64,000 nucleotides of DNA from Duganella dendranthematis (GTDB lineage Bacteria; Pseudomonadota; Gammaproteobacteria; Burkholderiales; Burkholderiaceae_D), in assembly GCF_012849375.1 (NCBI RefSeq), contig NZ_CP051684.1, positions 1,922,001 through 1,986,000 of the forward strand. Reading direction: 5' to 3'. Of this stretch, positions 8,998 through 18,961 are shown piece by piece. The notes under the pieces are model-generated. The model had not been told where the DNA came from and made no database searches. It saw nothing but the letters and a program-made list of their open reading frames with translations. Position 1 is the first letter of the stretch. Every line of letters begins with the position of its first letter. The translations under genes were made by a program, and so were the position numbers.

Positions 8998-9117
8998 ATG
9001 CCGATTCAAAAGATCCCTACCGTATCTCGCCGCATCCATCCCGCCGCCGTGACCGGCGCCGCCATGGTCCTGCTTGGCCTGGCCATTACCCTGACGGCGC
9101 TGATCATCCACCACTAA
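8998..9117 (+). CDS. Single-helix membrane miniprotein (39 aa)
   Basis: The frame encodes 39 residues: a basic N-terminus (MPIQKIPTVSRRIHPAA) followed by one clear membrane helix (about residues 18-37, GAAMVLLGLAITLTALIIHH). A strong ribosome site, AAGAAGGAGA, precedes the ATG. The positively charged N-terminus suggests it stays inside, with the C-terminus in the membrane or outside. Its stop overlaps the stop of the converging DUF1993 gene by four bases. No homologous family is recognised. It is transcribed divergently from the amino-acid permease across a 228-nt region with no other gene, so co-regulation with the permease is possible but only inferred. Confidence 0.65.
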   Translation: MPIQKIPTVSRRIHPAAVTGAAMVLLGLAITLTALIIHH

Positions 9118-9620
9118 GCGAAAGCGCCCAGATAGTCGAGCTTGCCGATCTTGACACCCTGATTGCGCAGGATGTCGTGCGCGGTGGCGACATGGAAGTA
9201 GAAATTGGGCAGCGCGAAGGTCAGCAGGTAGCTGGCGCCGGTAAAGTCCGGGAAGCCGCCGAAATTGAGGCGGATAGTGCGTTCTTCGCTGTCGGCGAAC
9301 TGCTCCGGCGTCACGCTTTCCAGGAAGGCGATGGTGTTGGCGATCCGCTGTTGCAGCTGATCGAATGACGTTTCGTTATCTTCAAACTTAGGCGCCGGCA
9401 CGCCGGTCAGGCGTTCCACCGTCATCTTCGACGTATCGCTGGCGCGCTGCACCTGGCCCGTCAGCGGCAACATATCATCGGCCAGCCGCGCCGAAATCAT
9501 CGCATCCGGTACCGAGCCCTGCTGCTCGACGTGTGCTTCCGCCTTCTTCAGCAACGCCGACAACACTTTCAACCCGCGCACGAACGCGGGCACCGTCAAT
9601 TGATCCATCGATAGCGCCAT
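9114..9620 (-). CDS. DUF1993 family protein
   Basis: The 168-aa protein matches the DUF1993 family: an all-helical protein with the conserved start MDQLTVPAFVRGLKVLSALLKKAE, a middle DMLPLTGQVQRASDTSKM and the C-terminal signature FPNFYFHVATAHDILRNQGV-like (here LPNFYFHVATAHDILRN). The family resembles DinB-type four-helix proteins; no activity is established. Three ATG codons stand in tandem. The last of them is chosen because the ribosome site GGGGAG lies at a proper distance only from it. It appears to be a single-gene unit. Confidence 0.85.
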   Translation of the reverse strand: MALSMDQLTVPAFVRGLKVLSALLKKAEAHVEQQGSVPDAMISARLADDMLPLTGQVQRASDTSKMTVERLTGVPAPKFEDNETSFDQLQQRIANTIAFLESVTPEQFADSEERTIRLNFGGFPDFTGASYLLTFALPNFYFHVATAHDILRNQGVKIGKLDYLGAFA

Positions 9621-9679
9621 CATCATCTCCCCGAAAGAAAACTCCGAGTGTAGCGCAACGGCTTGAAGGCTGCCGGCGG

Positions 9680-10228
9680 TCAGGCCAATGCGTCGATGTT
9701 ATTGCCGATCTGGCTGGTATTGCTGGCGGCGGCGGCTTTGCTGGCTTGCGCGATGTCGTAGACCAGTTGCTCTTGCTGGGTCACGGTGCCGTCTTCGTTC
9801 TTGTCGGCTGCGTCGTAGGTTTTGGTGGCGCTGCTGCTGCCACCGGCCGCGCTGGCGCCACCTGCGCCGCCAGCGCCTTTTGCGCCGCCGGCGCCGCTGA
9901 CGCCACTCGCGCCCTGCGAGCCGCCCTCACCGCCGCCCTGCGGACGCGGCGGTTTGAAGTCGCCGCTCTTGATGGCCGAGGTCAGGTCATCCTTGGTGAT
10001 CGAGCCGGTGCCTTCTTTGTCGATGGCGTCGAACTGCTTGGTGGCGTCGTCGGACGAGACGCCTTTGGATTCCAGGCCCTTGACGAACTCGTCTTTGCTG
10101 ACCGAACCGTCGGTGTCGGCATCCATATCGTCGAACATCTTGGTCGCCAGACGCGCTGCGCCTTTGGCTGGATCGAAAGTTGGGGCGGTGGTGGTGCTGC
10201 TGGAAACGCTGCTGATTGCTGTGCTCAT
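9680..10228 (-). CDS. EF-hand calcium-binding protein with Gly/Ala-rich linker
   Basis: The 182-aa protein carries three EF-hand loops: DADTDGSVSKDE (about residue 36), DKEGTGSITKDD (about residue 70) and DKNEDGTVTQQE (about residue 143). The first and third have the acidic residues at loop positions 1, 3, 5 and 12 needed for calcium; the second lacks an acidic residue at loop positions 3 and 5. Between hands two and three is a linker made almost only of Gly, Ala and Ser (about residues 98-133). There is no signal peptide; the Ser/Thr-rich N-terminus MSTAISSVSSSTTTAP resembles those of proteins exported by non-Sec routes, but this is only suggestive. It may act as a calcium buffer, sensor or secreted protein. 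Confidence 0.8.
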   Translation of the reverse strand: MSTAISSVSSSTTTAPTFDPAKGAARLATKMFDDMDADTDGSVSKDEFVKGLESKGVSSDDATKQFDAIDKEGTGSITKDDLTSAIKSGDFKPPRPQGGGEGGSQGASGVSGAGGAKGAGGAGGASAAGGSSSATKTYDAADKNEDGTVTQQEQLVYDIAQASKAAAASNTSQIGNNIDALA

Positions 10229-10316
10229 GGTTCTTACTCCGTGGTTAAGGACGCTATTCTATTAACGAACTAAACCATGTATCCATGACCCCGCAGAGTG
10301 TAAAGACGGGTAAAGA

Positions 10317-11336
10317 TCAATCGACGCGCACCACCATCAGCCCTGCCCGCAAGCCGACACGCACATCGGGATTGGGGAATACCACCAGTTCTTCCGCATG
10401 CTGCACGGTGTAGACGGTGTCGCCATCACGCGCAATCTCTTCTCCTTGTTTCATGGCGGTGAAGTTATGCGTCTCTTTGCCGAACGCCATCTGGAACTGG
10501 TCGCTCAACTTGATGATCTGGCGCGCGGTATTGAAGATGTGCGGCCGCTGCGTGCCGTCACGCCTGGCCGCGCCGCGCAGCAGGTCATCGAGCGCCTGCG
10601 ATGCGTCCTTGAACTGCGCCAGGTCATTCTGACCCAGCGTGCCGATGCGGCCCAGTTCAATGGTGGTGCCGGCCGCCGCATGGTGCTCGGCCGAGTAGTA
10701 GCTGTAAGTACCCACCGAGGCCGGGTTCATGATGATGGCGCCGATACCCGCAAGTCCCAGCCAGTCGATCAGTTGCGCGCGCGGTTGATCGGCAATCAAT
10801 TCCGGCACGATGGCGAAGGTGGGATAAACGGATGGCCGGATCGCGGTATGCAGGTCGAGATGCCAGCGCGCCGGGCCGGCGTTCTGGAAGAACGCGGTGG
10901 TGGCGGCGATCATCACGTCGGCGCGTGCAGCTTCCGCCGTGCCTTCCAGCGTGCCGCGCTTTTCGCGGAACATGCGATTCAGGTCCGCGTCGATGAAGCG
11001 CTTGCCGGCGCGGATGGCGCCGATATTACCGACGCAAAGCATCAGGTCCACCGCCAGCGCGGACGGCTGATGCGACAGGGCGTCCAGCAAGTAAGCCACG
11101 ACTTCGATCGGTCCGGTCTCGTCGCCGTGCACGCCGACGGAGATCAGCACCGCCGGGCGGACCGCACCACCGGCCGCGCGGATCGTGATGATGCCGTCGG
11201 CCGGCTCGGCGACCACAAAGCCGGCCGCCGTAAAGCGCGGCGCGATGGCGCTGAAATCCGCCTCCGCCAGCGCGCGCACCGCAGCAGGCAACTGCTGCGG
11301 CAACGCTGCCGGCGAATGTGCTTGCGAAACGCTCAT
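10317..11336 (-). CDS. astE: Succinylglutamate desuccinylase
   Basis: This enzyme cleaves N-succinylglutamate to succinate and glutamate, the last step of the AST pathway. The 339-aa protein has the zinc-hydrolase signature of the AstE/aspartoacylase branch of M14: GVHGDETGPIEV (about residue 78, supplying His and Glu), DLNRMFREKRG and HLDLHTAIR (second metal His). The ATG at 11336 is chosen because it lies four bases after the gdh stop, a typical coupled junction; an upstream extension would overlap gdh. It is the last gene of the eight-gene minus-strand arginine unit. Confidence 0.93.
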   Translation of the reverse strand: MSVSQAHSPAALPQQLPAAVRALAEADFSAIAPRFTAAGFVVAEPADGIITIRAAGGAVRPAVLISVGVHGDETGPIEVVAYLLDALSHQPSALAVDLMLCVGNIGAIRAGKRFIDADLNRMFREKRGTLEGTAEAARADVMIAATTAFFQNAGPARWHLDLHTAIRPSVYPTFAIVPELIADQPRAQLIDWLGLAGIGAIIMNPASVGTYSYYSAEHHAAAGTTIELGRIGTLGQNDLAQFKDASQALDDLLRGAARRDGTQRPHIFNTARQIIKLSDQFQMAFGKETHNFTAMKQGEEIARDGDTVYTVQHAEELVVFPNPDVRVGLRAGLMVVRVD

Positions 11337-11340
11337 CGTC

Positions 11341-14300
11341 TTACGCCGCCTGTGCCGTGACGCTGGCGTTGACCGCCTCGGACAAAGCCCACACATCCAG
11401 CATCGCCTGTTCCAGATCCGTCGCCACCGAATAGCCGGACAAGCCCAGCGTGTTGGCGACCACCTCCACCGCCTCCAGCGCCGAATGGCCGCCGGTGGCA
11501 TGCTTGAGCACCTGCGACAGCAGGCGTTGCTGCGTGCGGCGCAGCGCGTTTTGCGCGTAGCTGCGCAACTGTTCCTGCGAACGGCTGGTGGCCGGCAGTT
11601 TCAGGCCGCGTTCCAGCGTGTCGATGCCGACCTGCGCGCGCAGCGCCAGGCCCACATGCAGGAAGGCCGGCAAGTCCATGCCCGCCGGACGTTGCACCGA
11701 CAGCGCCGCAAACACAAACGCCGCCACGGCTTCCAGCGCATCCACCGCCATCCAGGCGCGCACAAATTCTGCGCGCAGGCCGGCGGTCAGTTCCGCTTCC
11801 GACTGGCCGCTGACAGGGGTGAGCTGCGCCAGCGTTTCCGGATTGGCGAACAGGCCGGTCAACTCGCCGACACCATTGCGCAACTGCTCGACAGGCACCG
11901 ACAGCGCGCCTTCGATCACCGCCTTCTGCAGTACGCGGGTGTGCGCATCGACCTTGATCGACACCGCGCGCGGGATCTTCAGCGCATCTTCATCCAGCGT
12001 ATCGAAGATCGGCGCCAGGTTCAGCGCGGACCATGCCTGGCCCCACGCAAGGATTACATCCGCTTCATCCACGCCATGTTCGCCCGCCAGTTGACGCAGC
12101 ATCAGCGGACCGCAACGGTTGACCGATTCATTCGCCAGCACGGTGGCCAGGATGGCGTTGGCCAGCGGGTGCGCCAATGCTGGACGGGTAGCCACCAGCA
12201 GATCCGGGAAGTACGGTTTGAGCACCGATTCGGCCCAGCTGTTCTCGGTCAGCGGCAGCGCCGACAGAATTCGTTTGTAGCGGTTCTTGACGTTGGCGAT
12301 GACCACCGCTAGTTCCGGCGTGGTCAGGCCCCGGCCATCGGCCTTGCGGCGCGCCAGTTCAGCCACCGACGGCAACTGCTCCAGCTCACGCGACAGCGCG
12401 CCCTCTTCTTCCAGAGACGCGATCAGCGCGGCGTAACCGTCCTGCACATCCGGATCGACCTGCGCCTGCAACTCGCGCACCAGCAACTGCGTTTGCAGCG
12501 TGTTGTCGCGCAGGACCAGGCGCTCGATGTCGTCGGTCATCTCGTTCAGCGTGCGGTTGCGGTCTGCTTCGCTCAACTGGCCGGCGTTCATTTCCACGTC
12601 CAGCCACATCTTTGCGTTCACTTCATGGTCGGAGCAATCCACGCCGGCCGAGTTGTCGATCGCATCAGTGAAGATGCGGCCACCGGACAGCGCAAACTCG
12701 ATACGGCCAGCCTGCGTCGCACCCAGGTTGCCGCCTTCGGTGACGACTTTGCAGCGCAGCTGATTGCCGTCGACACGGATGTTGTCGTTGGCGCGGTCCT
12801 TGACCTGCGCGTGCGATTCGGTCGAGGCCTTGATATAGGTGCCGATGCCGCCGTTGTAGAACAGGTCCACCGGCGCCAGCAGGATGCGGTGCATCAGTTC
12901 TTCCGGCGCCAGTGCGGTTTCTTCGATATCCAGCACGGCGCGGATTTCCGGCGACAGCTCGATCGAACGCGCGTTACGCGGGAATACACCGCCGCCCTTC
13001 GAGATCAGTTCCTTGTTGTAGTCTTCCCACGAGGAGCGCGGCAACGCAAACATGCGCTCACGCTCGACGAACGATGCTTCCATGTCCGGATTCGGATCAA
13101 GGAAGATATGACGGTGATCGAACGCCGCCACGATCTTCAGCTTGCGCGACAACAGCGCGCCGTTGCCGAACACGTCGCCCGACATATCGCCCACGCCGAC
13201 CATGGTCACCGGCGACACGTGAATGTCGTGGTCCATTTCGTAGAAGTGGCGCTTGACCGCTTCAAACGCGCCCTTGGCGGTAATGCCCATCTTCTTGTGG
13301 TCGTAGCCGTTGGAGCCGCCCGACGCAAACGCGTCGCCCAGCCAGAAACCGCGCTGCACGGCGATGCCGTTGGCGATGTCGGAGAAGGTCGCGGTGCCTT
13401 TATCGGCCGCCACCACCAGGTAAGGATCGTTAGGGTCGTAGACCACGGTATCGGCCGGCGGCACGATGTTACCCAGCACGCGGTTGTCGGTCACTTCCAG
13501 CAGGCTGGCGATGAACAGGCGATACACTGCCTCGCCTTCCGCCGCGATGGTTTCGCGCACGGCGTCTTTCGGCATCTGCTTGCAGACAAAGCCTCCCTTG
13601 GCGCCGGCCGGTACGATGACGGCGTTCTTCACCATCTGCGCCTTGACCAGGCCGAGGACTTCGGTGCGGTAGTCTTCCATGCGGTCCGACCAGCGCAAGC
13701 CACCACGGGCGACCGGGCCGCCGCGCAGGTGCACGCCTTCGAAGCGGCGCGAGAACACGAAGATCTCGCGGAACGGACGCGGTTCCGGCACCAGCAGCAG
13801 GTTACTGGTGTCGAATTTGAAGATAATCTTGTCGCCCTGCTGATCGTTCTGGAAGTAATTGGTGCGCAGCGTGGCGCTGATCAGCGTCGCCATCGCGCCC
13901 AGCACTTCTTCGCTGTCGGCGTGATTGATGGCCGGCAGACGGCTCTTGATGTCGGCAACCTTGTCCAGCGCAGCGGCGCGCGTGGCTTCGTCGTTGGCAG
14001 GATTAAAGCGCTGCAGGAAGGCGTCCACCAGTTCCTTGACGATGGCCGGCTGCTTGCGCAGCGTCTCGGCCATGTAGCGCACCGAGAAGCGCGGGCTGGC
14101 CTGGCGCCAGTAGCTCATGTAGGCGCGCACCAGCTGCACTTCGCGCACGCTCAGGCCACCTTCGACCACCAGGCCATTCAGACGGCCGTCTTCGGCCGCA
14201 TCGTTGAACAGCGCGGCGAACAGCTCTTCCGCCACCGGCACGATTTCCGGCTTGGACAGCTTGGCGGCGCTGTCGGCATCCACCGACAGGCTGGTGACGA

Positions 14301-16053
14301 AATGGCGCTCGCCGTTCACGCGCAGCGAGTGCGCCTGCTCGCGGTCGATGGTCACGCCGGCGTTATGCAGCGCTGGCAGGATGGTCGACAGCGACGGCAC
14401 GCGGTCGACCGAATACAGGCGAATGCTGGTGTGGCCGTTGTCGGCATCCACGCGCACGCTAACGCGCGAAGGATCGGTGTTGCGCAGGATCGCGCCCAGA
14501 TCGTGGAAGGCGGCGGACGGCGTGGTGGTGGCGACGTAGTCAGTCGGCAGCGTCGCGCACATTTTGCGCAGGCTGGCGCGCAGCGGCACGTCGGTGACGG
14601 CGTCGGCCAGCACGGAGAACTGGTCGTGCCAGCCATCCATCACAGCCAGCAGCGGTTGCTGGATGTCGGTTTCCAGATCCAGCGGATAGCGCGCGCCATG
14701 CGCGATCAGGTAGACGCGGGCCAGCGGGCCATCGGCCACCAGCGTCTGCGAGCTGACATGGTTGGCGCCGGAACTGGCCTGCAGTGCTTTGGCCAGTGCC
14801 GAACCAACGCTTGCGCTGTAACGCTCGCGCGGCAGGTAGACCAGCACATTCAGGTGACGCGCATAGACGTCGCGGCGGGCGAACACTTTGGCGCGCGGCT
14901 GTTTGTACAGCGAGACCACGGCGCCGCAGACTTCGGCCAGCCATTCCGGATCGGCTTCCAGCGCTTCGGTGCGCGGCAGCGATTCGAGGATCTCGACGAA
15001 CTTCTCGGCGCGGAAGCCTTCCTGGCGCACGCCGGCGATGCTCAGCACGCGCGCCACGCGGCCACGCGCGAACGGCAAACGGTTCAGCGGCGTCGAGGTG
15101 GCGGCGCGGGTGAACAGGCCCACGAAGCAGTATTCGCCGAGGATCGCGCCTTGCGCGTCGGTGCGGCGCACGCCGATGAAGTCCAGCTGCTGGTCGCGGT
15201 GCAGCGTGCCTTCCACGTCGGCCTTGACGATGGACAGCGTGTGGCCGCGCTTGGACAGCGTATCGAAATCGCCAGGGATATTGGCCAGGCAGGTACCGTA
15301 CACCGGATGCGAAGTATCCTGCAGCACGCCGATGCGGCTAGGGATGTCGCGCTCCAGTTCACGCACGCCCGGCTTGACGGCGTAGTAAGCGTAGCCGAAC
15401 GGCTCGAAGCCTTCGGTCTTGGCCCATTCCAGGAAGGCGGCGACTTCCTTGCCTTCTTCACCATGCGCTGCGGCTTCCGCACCGATGCGGCTGAATTGTT
15501 CCAGCATGGCGGCACGGTCGCGGCGCACCACGGCGGCGTCGCGCGACACCATGACGATGCGCTCTTCCAGCATGCCGACTTCGGCCTCCGGCAAATCTTC
15601 CGACAGCAGCACCAGCACGTACGATTCCAGCTTGGCGCCATGCTCGCCAACGGCCGTGACCACGCCGTCCGCATCGCGCGTCACCGGCAGCACCGTATTG
15701 AGTACGTTGTTGGCGGTTACGCGCAGCTTGCGCATGGCCATAACGATGGAGTCGACCAGATACGGCATGTCGTCGTTCAGAATCAGCAGCGCGGTCGCCA
15801 TGCCGCCACGGCCATCGTCGTAGCGCAGGCGGGCGATCTGCGCGCCACTGGCGGTACGTTTGGCTGCCTGCACGAACCCGCCCCACAACACCATCGCCAG
15901 ACTCTCGGGCGCAATACCGGCCAGGTCTTCATCGTCCAGGGACTTCAGCCAGGCGGCGATCAGCTCCGCAACCTTGGCGTCATCGCCCGGCGACATGCTC
16001 GCCTTGACGTGATCCAGTGTTTGATTGCGCAGGTCTTGTGGCGATACTTTCAT
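11341..16053 (-). CDS. gdhB: Large NAD-dependent glutamate dehydrogenase
   Basis: At 1570 aa this is the 180-kDa class of NAD-dependent glutamate dehydrogenase, converting glutamate to 2-oxoglutarate and ammonium. The catalytic core is recognised by ARGGLRWSDRMEDYRTEVLG followed by KNAVIVPAGAKGGFV, with the catalytic lysine region and the NAD-binding fold after it (VVTEGGNLGATQAGRIEFAL). Long N-terminal and C-terminal regulatory regions flank the core, as in Pseudomonas GdhB. It begins with ATG after GGAGAAG. It lies between astB and astE within the arginine operon, where it would consume the glutamate made by AstE. In P. aeruginosa GdhB is controlled by ArgR and needed for arginine use, though its gene is elsewhere (knowledge, not seen here). 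Confidence 0.95.
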   Translation of the reverse strand: MKVSPQDLRNQTLDHVKASMSPGDDAKVAELIAAWLKSLDDEDLAGIAPESLAMVLWGGFVQAAKRTASGAQIARLRYDDGRGGMATALLILNDDMPYLVDSIVMAMRKLRVTANNVLNTVLPVTRDADGVVTAVGEHGAKLESYVLVLLSEDLPEAEVGMLEERIVMVSRDAAVVRRDRAAMLEQFSRIGAEAAAHGEEGKEVAAFLEWAKTEGFEPFGYAYYAVKPGVRELERDIPSRIGVLQDTSHPVYGTCLANIPGDFDTLSKRGHTLSIVKADVEGTLHRDQQLDFIGVRRTDAQGAILGEYCFVGLFTRAATSTPLNRLPFARGRVARVLSIAGVRQEGFRAEKFVEILESLPRTEALEADPEWLAEVCGAVVSLYKQPRAKVFARRDVYARHLNVLVYLPRERYSASVGSALAKALQASSGANHVSSQTLVADGPLARVYLIAHGARYPLDLETDIQQPLLAVMDGWHDQFSVLADAVTDVPLRASLRKMCATLPTDYVATTTPSAAFHDLGAILRNTDPSRVSVRVDADNGHTSIRLYSVDRVPSLSTILPALHNAGVTIDREQAHSLRVNGERHFVTSLSVDADSAAKLSKPEIVPVAEELFAALFNDAAEDGRLNGLVVEGGLSVREVQLVRAYMSYWRQASPRFSVRYMAETLRKQPAIVKELVDAFLQRFNPANDEATRAAALDKVADIKSRLPAINHADSEEVLGAMATLISATLRTNYFQNDQQGDKIIFKFDTSNLLLVPEPRPFREIFVFSRRFEGVHLRGGPVARGGLRWSDRMEDYRTEVLGLVKAQMVKNAVIVPAGAKGGFVCKQMPKDAVRETIAAEGEAVYRLFIASLLEVTDNRVLGNIVPPADTVVYDPNDPYLVVAADKGTATFSDIANGIAVQRGFWLGDAFASGGSNGYDHKKMGITAKGAFEAVKRHFYEMDHDIHVSPVTMVGVGDMSGDVFGNGALLSRKLKIVAAFDHRHIFLDPNPDMEASFVERERMFALPRSSWEDYNKELISKGGGVFPRNARSIELSPEIRAVLDIEETALAPEELMHRILLAPVDLFYNGGIGTYIKASTESHAQVKDRANDNIRVDGNQLRCKVVTEGGNLGATQAGRIEFALSGGRIFTDAIDNSAGVDCSDHEVNAKMWLDVEMNAGQLSEADRNRTLNEMTDDIERLVLRDNTLQTQLLVRELQAQVDPDVQDGYAALIASLEEEGALSRELEQLPSVAELARRKADGRGLTTPELAVVIANVKNRYKRILSALPLTENSWAESVLKPYFPDLLVATRPALAHPLANAILATVLANESVNRCGPLMLRQLAGEHGVDEADVILAWGQAWSALNLAPIFDTLDEDALKIPRAVSIKVDAHTRVLQKAVIEGALSVPVEQLRNGVGELTGLFANPETLAQLTPVSGQSEAELTAGLRAEFVRAWMAVDALEAVAAFVFAALSVQRPAGMDLPAFLHVGLALRAQVGIDTLERGLKLPATSRSQEQLRSYAQNALRRTQQRLLSQVLKHATGGHSALEAVEVVANTLGLSGYSVATDLEQAMLDVWALSEAVNASVTAQAA

Positions 16054-16129
16054 CTTTGCTTCTCCAATACGTTATAGGTATCTTGTGTTGCAATGTCCGC
16101 GCCGGCTTGTGGCTGCGCGGCGTTTATTA

Positions 16130-17467
16130 TTAAAAATCGTAGAGTCCCGGGAGTCCGAGGATACGGCTCAACTCATCCAGTGCATTATGCACTTCTATCG
16201 CCAATTGTGGGTCTGCCAGATCGGCAGGGTCCAGGCGGTCGCGGTAGTGTTTTTCCACCCACGCCACCAGCGTGTGATACAGCGCCTCGGTCATCACCAC
16301 GCCCTGGTGCATGGCGGCGGCTTCGGCATCGGTCAGCGCCACGCGCAAACGCAGGCATGCGGGACCACCGCCGTTGCGCATCGACTGGCGCAGGTCGAAA
16401 TGTATCAGTTCATCGATCGCGCTGCCGCCCGCTACGAGACCGTCCAGATACGCGGCCACGGAAGCGACTTCCTGGCACTCCTGCGGAATCACCAATGCCA
16501 TCTTGCCATCGGCCTTGCTCAGCAGCTGGCTGTTGAAAAGATAACTGGCCACCGCGTCGGCCACCGGCACGCGGGCCGTATCGACGCGGATCGCGTTCAG
16601 GTCCGCGCCGACGCCGGCGAGTGCGCGGCGCAGCTGATCGAGCGCGCCTGCTTCGTCGGCGAATGCCTGCTCGTGGTAGAACAGGGCATTGGCGTTACCT
16701 ACCGCGATCACGTCGTTATGGAACACGCCTTGATCGATGACGTCTGGGTTCTGCTGGATGTAGACGGTGCGTTCGGCCGACAGACCATGCAGCCGCGCCA
16801 CCGCCTGCGAAGCTTCCAGCGTCTGGCGCGCCGGGTACTTCTTCGGCGCCGGAGCGGAGGCGTCGAACTCGGTGCGGCCGTAGACAAACATCTCGACGCC
16901 GCTGCTGCCATGGTCCTTGCATAAACGCGTGTGATTGGCCGCACCTTCGTCGCCGAAAGCCGGCGTGCCTGGCAGCGCGTCGTGCACGGCGAAGTGTTTT
17001 TCATCCTTGAAGATAGCGCGCAGTGCGCGCGTCGATTGCTCATGCTCGAAGGCGCGATGCAGCTTGTTGTTCAGGTTTGCAGCGGTGAAGTGCGTGCGCC
17101 CGTCGGCGCTATCGGCCGAAGGACTGACGGTGGCTGCGTTCGCGGTCCACATCGGCGAGGCCGAATATGCGCAGGCCAAAATCACCGGCGACTCTTTTGC
17201 CGCCTTGGCGAGTACCTCTGCGTCGGTGCCGATGAAGCCGATGCTGCGCAGCAGGCGGAAGTTCGGACGGTCCTGCGGCGGCAGCAGCGCCTGGCCGAAG
17301 CCGCGCGCCGCCAAAGCGCGCATCTTGGCCAGGCCTTGCAGCGCGGCCAGCTTGGGATTGGAGGCGCTCTTGACGTTGCTGAACGAGGCGACGTTACCGA
17401 ACGACAGGCCGGCGTAGTTGTGCGATGGGCCTACCAGGCCGTCGAAGTTGAATTCGCGTGCGGACAT
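16130..17467 (-). CDS. astB: N-succinylarginine dihydrolase
   Basis: AstB hydrolyses N2-succinylarginine to succinylornithine, two ammonia and CO2. The 445-aa protein begins with the diagnostic [20 protein letters not shown]. The catalytic residues of this guanidine-modifying enzyme are present: Cys371 in [10 protein letters not shown] and His250 in [11 protein letters not shown]. The length equals that of known AstB proteins. It starts 12 nt after the astD stop and is followed by a 76-nt gap before gdh, the largest gap in the downstream half of the operon. Confidence 0.95.
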   Translation of the reverse strand: MSAREFNFDGLVGPSHNYAGLSFGNVASFSNVKSASNPKLAALQGLAKMRALAARGFGQALLPPQDRPNFRLLRSIGFIGTDAEVLAKAAKESPVILACAYSASPMWTANAATVSPSADSADGRTHFTAANLNNKLHRAFEHEQSTRALRAIFKDEKHFAVHDALPGTPAFGDEGAANHTRLCKDHGSSGVEMFVYGRTEFDASAPAPKKYPARQTLEASQAVARLHGLSAERTVYIQQNPDVIDQGVFHNDVIAVGNANALFYHEQAFADEAGALDQLRRALAGVGADLNAIRVDTARVPVADAVASYLFNSQLLSKADGKMALVIPQECQEVASVAAYLDGLVAGGSAIDELIHFDLRQSMRNGGGPACLRLRVALTDAEAAAMHQGVVMTEALYHTLVAWVEKHYRDRLDPADLADPQLAIEVHNALDELSRILGLPGLYDF

Positions 17468-17479
17468 GAGATGCTGCCT

Positions 17480-18961
17480 TTAGAAGTGCATGCCCGGCGA
17501 AAGCTTCGCTGGCATTTCAAGTACGTTGTTCTCAATCGATGCAACCGGATAGGCGCAGTAATCCGCCGCGTAGTAGGCGCTTGGACGGTGATTGCCCGAC
17601 TGGCCCACGCCGCCGAACGGCGCGCTGCTGGCGGCGCCGGTGGTTGGACGGTTCCAGTTGACGATGCCGGCGCGCGCGCGCACCTGGAATATCTTCCACA
17701 GCTTTTCGTCGTTGGAGATCAGCGCGGCGGCCAGGCCGAAAGCGGTGTTGTTGGCGGCGTCGATGGCGCTTTCAAAATCCGCCACGCGGATGATCTGTAG
17801 CAGAGGGCCGAACCACTCTTCGTCCGGAATGCCTTTGGCGTCGGTGACGTCGACGATGCCAGCCGAGACGAAGCCGCTGTTGACGTCCAGGTGTTTCATC
17901 TCCAGCAGCAGCTTGCCGCCGCGCGCGACCAAGTCGGCCTGCGCCTGCACCAGACGCCTGGCGACAGCAGCCGACACCACGGGGCCCATGAACGGCGCTG
18001 GCTCGGCATCGGAAGCGCCGACGGTCAGACGGCTGGCGACATCGACCAGGCGCGCGACGATGGCGTCGCCGGCCGCGCCGGTCGGCAGGATCAGACGGCG
18101 CGCGCAGGTGCAGCGCTGGCCCGCCGAGATGAAGGCCGACGAAATCGCCATGAACACGGCGGCGTCGATTTCCTTGGCATCCCAGATCACCAGCGGATTG
18201 TTACCGCCCATTTCCAGCGCCAGCATCTTGCCCGGCTGGCCGCCGAATTGTTTATGCAGCGCGGTGCCGGTCTGGCAGCTGCCGGTGAACAGCACGCCGT
18301 CGAGCAGCTTGCTCTGGCCCAGCGCGATGCCGGTTTCGCGGCCGCCATTGACCAGGTTCAGCACGCCGTATGGCAGACCGGCCTTCTCCCACAGCTGCAC
18401 GGTCTTGATGGCGGTGCGCGGCGCGTATTCGCTTGGCTTGAACACCAGCGTGTTACCGGCGATCAGCGCCGGCACGATATGGCCGTTCGGCAGGTGGCCG
18501 GGGAAGTTGTACGGACCGAACACGCCGAACACGCCGTGCGGACGGTGACGCAGCACCGCTTCGCCATCGGCCACCTTGCTGTGCGACTCGCCGGTGCGGG
18601 CGCTGTAGGCCTGCACCGAGATGTCGATCTTGTTGGCCATGGTGGCCACTTCGGTGCGCGACTCCCACAGCGGCTTGCCCACTTCTTCGGAGATCAGCAG
18701 CGCCAGCTCTTCGGCGTCCTGCTTGAGCAGGTCGCGGAAGCGGGTGCACACGGCGATGCGCTGTTCCAGCGGAGTCAGGGCCCATGCGTCGAACGCGGCG
18801 CGCGCGGCAGTGGTGGCCTGCGCCACATCGACTGCGGTCGATTCGTGGCTGGACCAGGTCTGCAGGCCGGTGGCCGGATTGATGGTCACCAGTTCGGCGC
18901 CGCTGCCGGCGATCCATTCGCCGTTAATGAAGTTGCTGATGTTTGCCACGGAGTTAGCCAT
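17480..18961 (-). CDS. astD: Succinylglutamate-semialdehyde dehydrogenase
   Basis: AstD oxidises N-succinylglutamate semialdehyde to N-succinylglutamate with NAD. The 493-aa protein is a typical aldehyde dehydrogenase with the catalytic Cys284 in GQRCTCARRL, the general-base glutamate in LEMGGNNPL, and the NAD-site FKPSEYAPRTA. It opens with FINGEWIAGSGAELVTINPATG, as AstD proteins do. Its ATG overlaps the stop region of the upstream acyltransferase gene by eight bases, which points to translational coupling. Confidence 0.95.
   Translation of the reverse strand: MANSVANISNFINGEWIAGSGAELVTINPATGLQTWSSHESTAVDVAQATTAARAAFDAWALTPLEQRIAVCTRFRDLLKQDAEELALLISEEVGKPLWESRTEVATMANKIDISVQAYSARTGESHSKVADGEAVLRHRPHGVFGVFGPYNFPGHLPNGHIVPALIAGNTLVFKPSEYAPRTAIKTVQLWEKAGLPYGVLNLVNGGRETGIALGQSKLLDGVLFTGSCQTGTALHKQFGGQPGKMLALEMGGNNPLVIWDAKEIDAAVFMAISSAFISAGQRCTCARRLILPTGAAGDAIVARLVDVASRLTVGASDAEPAPFMGPVVSAAVARRLVQAQADLVARGGKLLLEMKHLDVNSGFVSAGIVDVTDAKGIPDEEWFGPLLQIIRVADFESAIDAANNTAFGLAAALISNDEKLWKIFQVRARAGIVNWNRPTTGAASSAPFGGVGQSGNHRPSAYYAADYCAYPVASIENNVLEMPAKLSPGMHF

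Noticed and set aside
12493..16077. Very long open frame (1194 codons) antisense to glutamate dehydrogenase
   Set aside because: In GC-rich coding DNA the antisense frame is often free of stops. The translation is rich in His, Arg, Gln and Val with no domain, while the other strand encodes a complete known enzyme.
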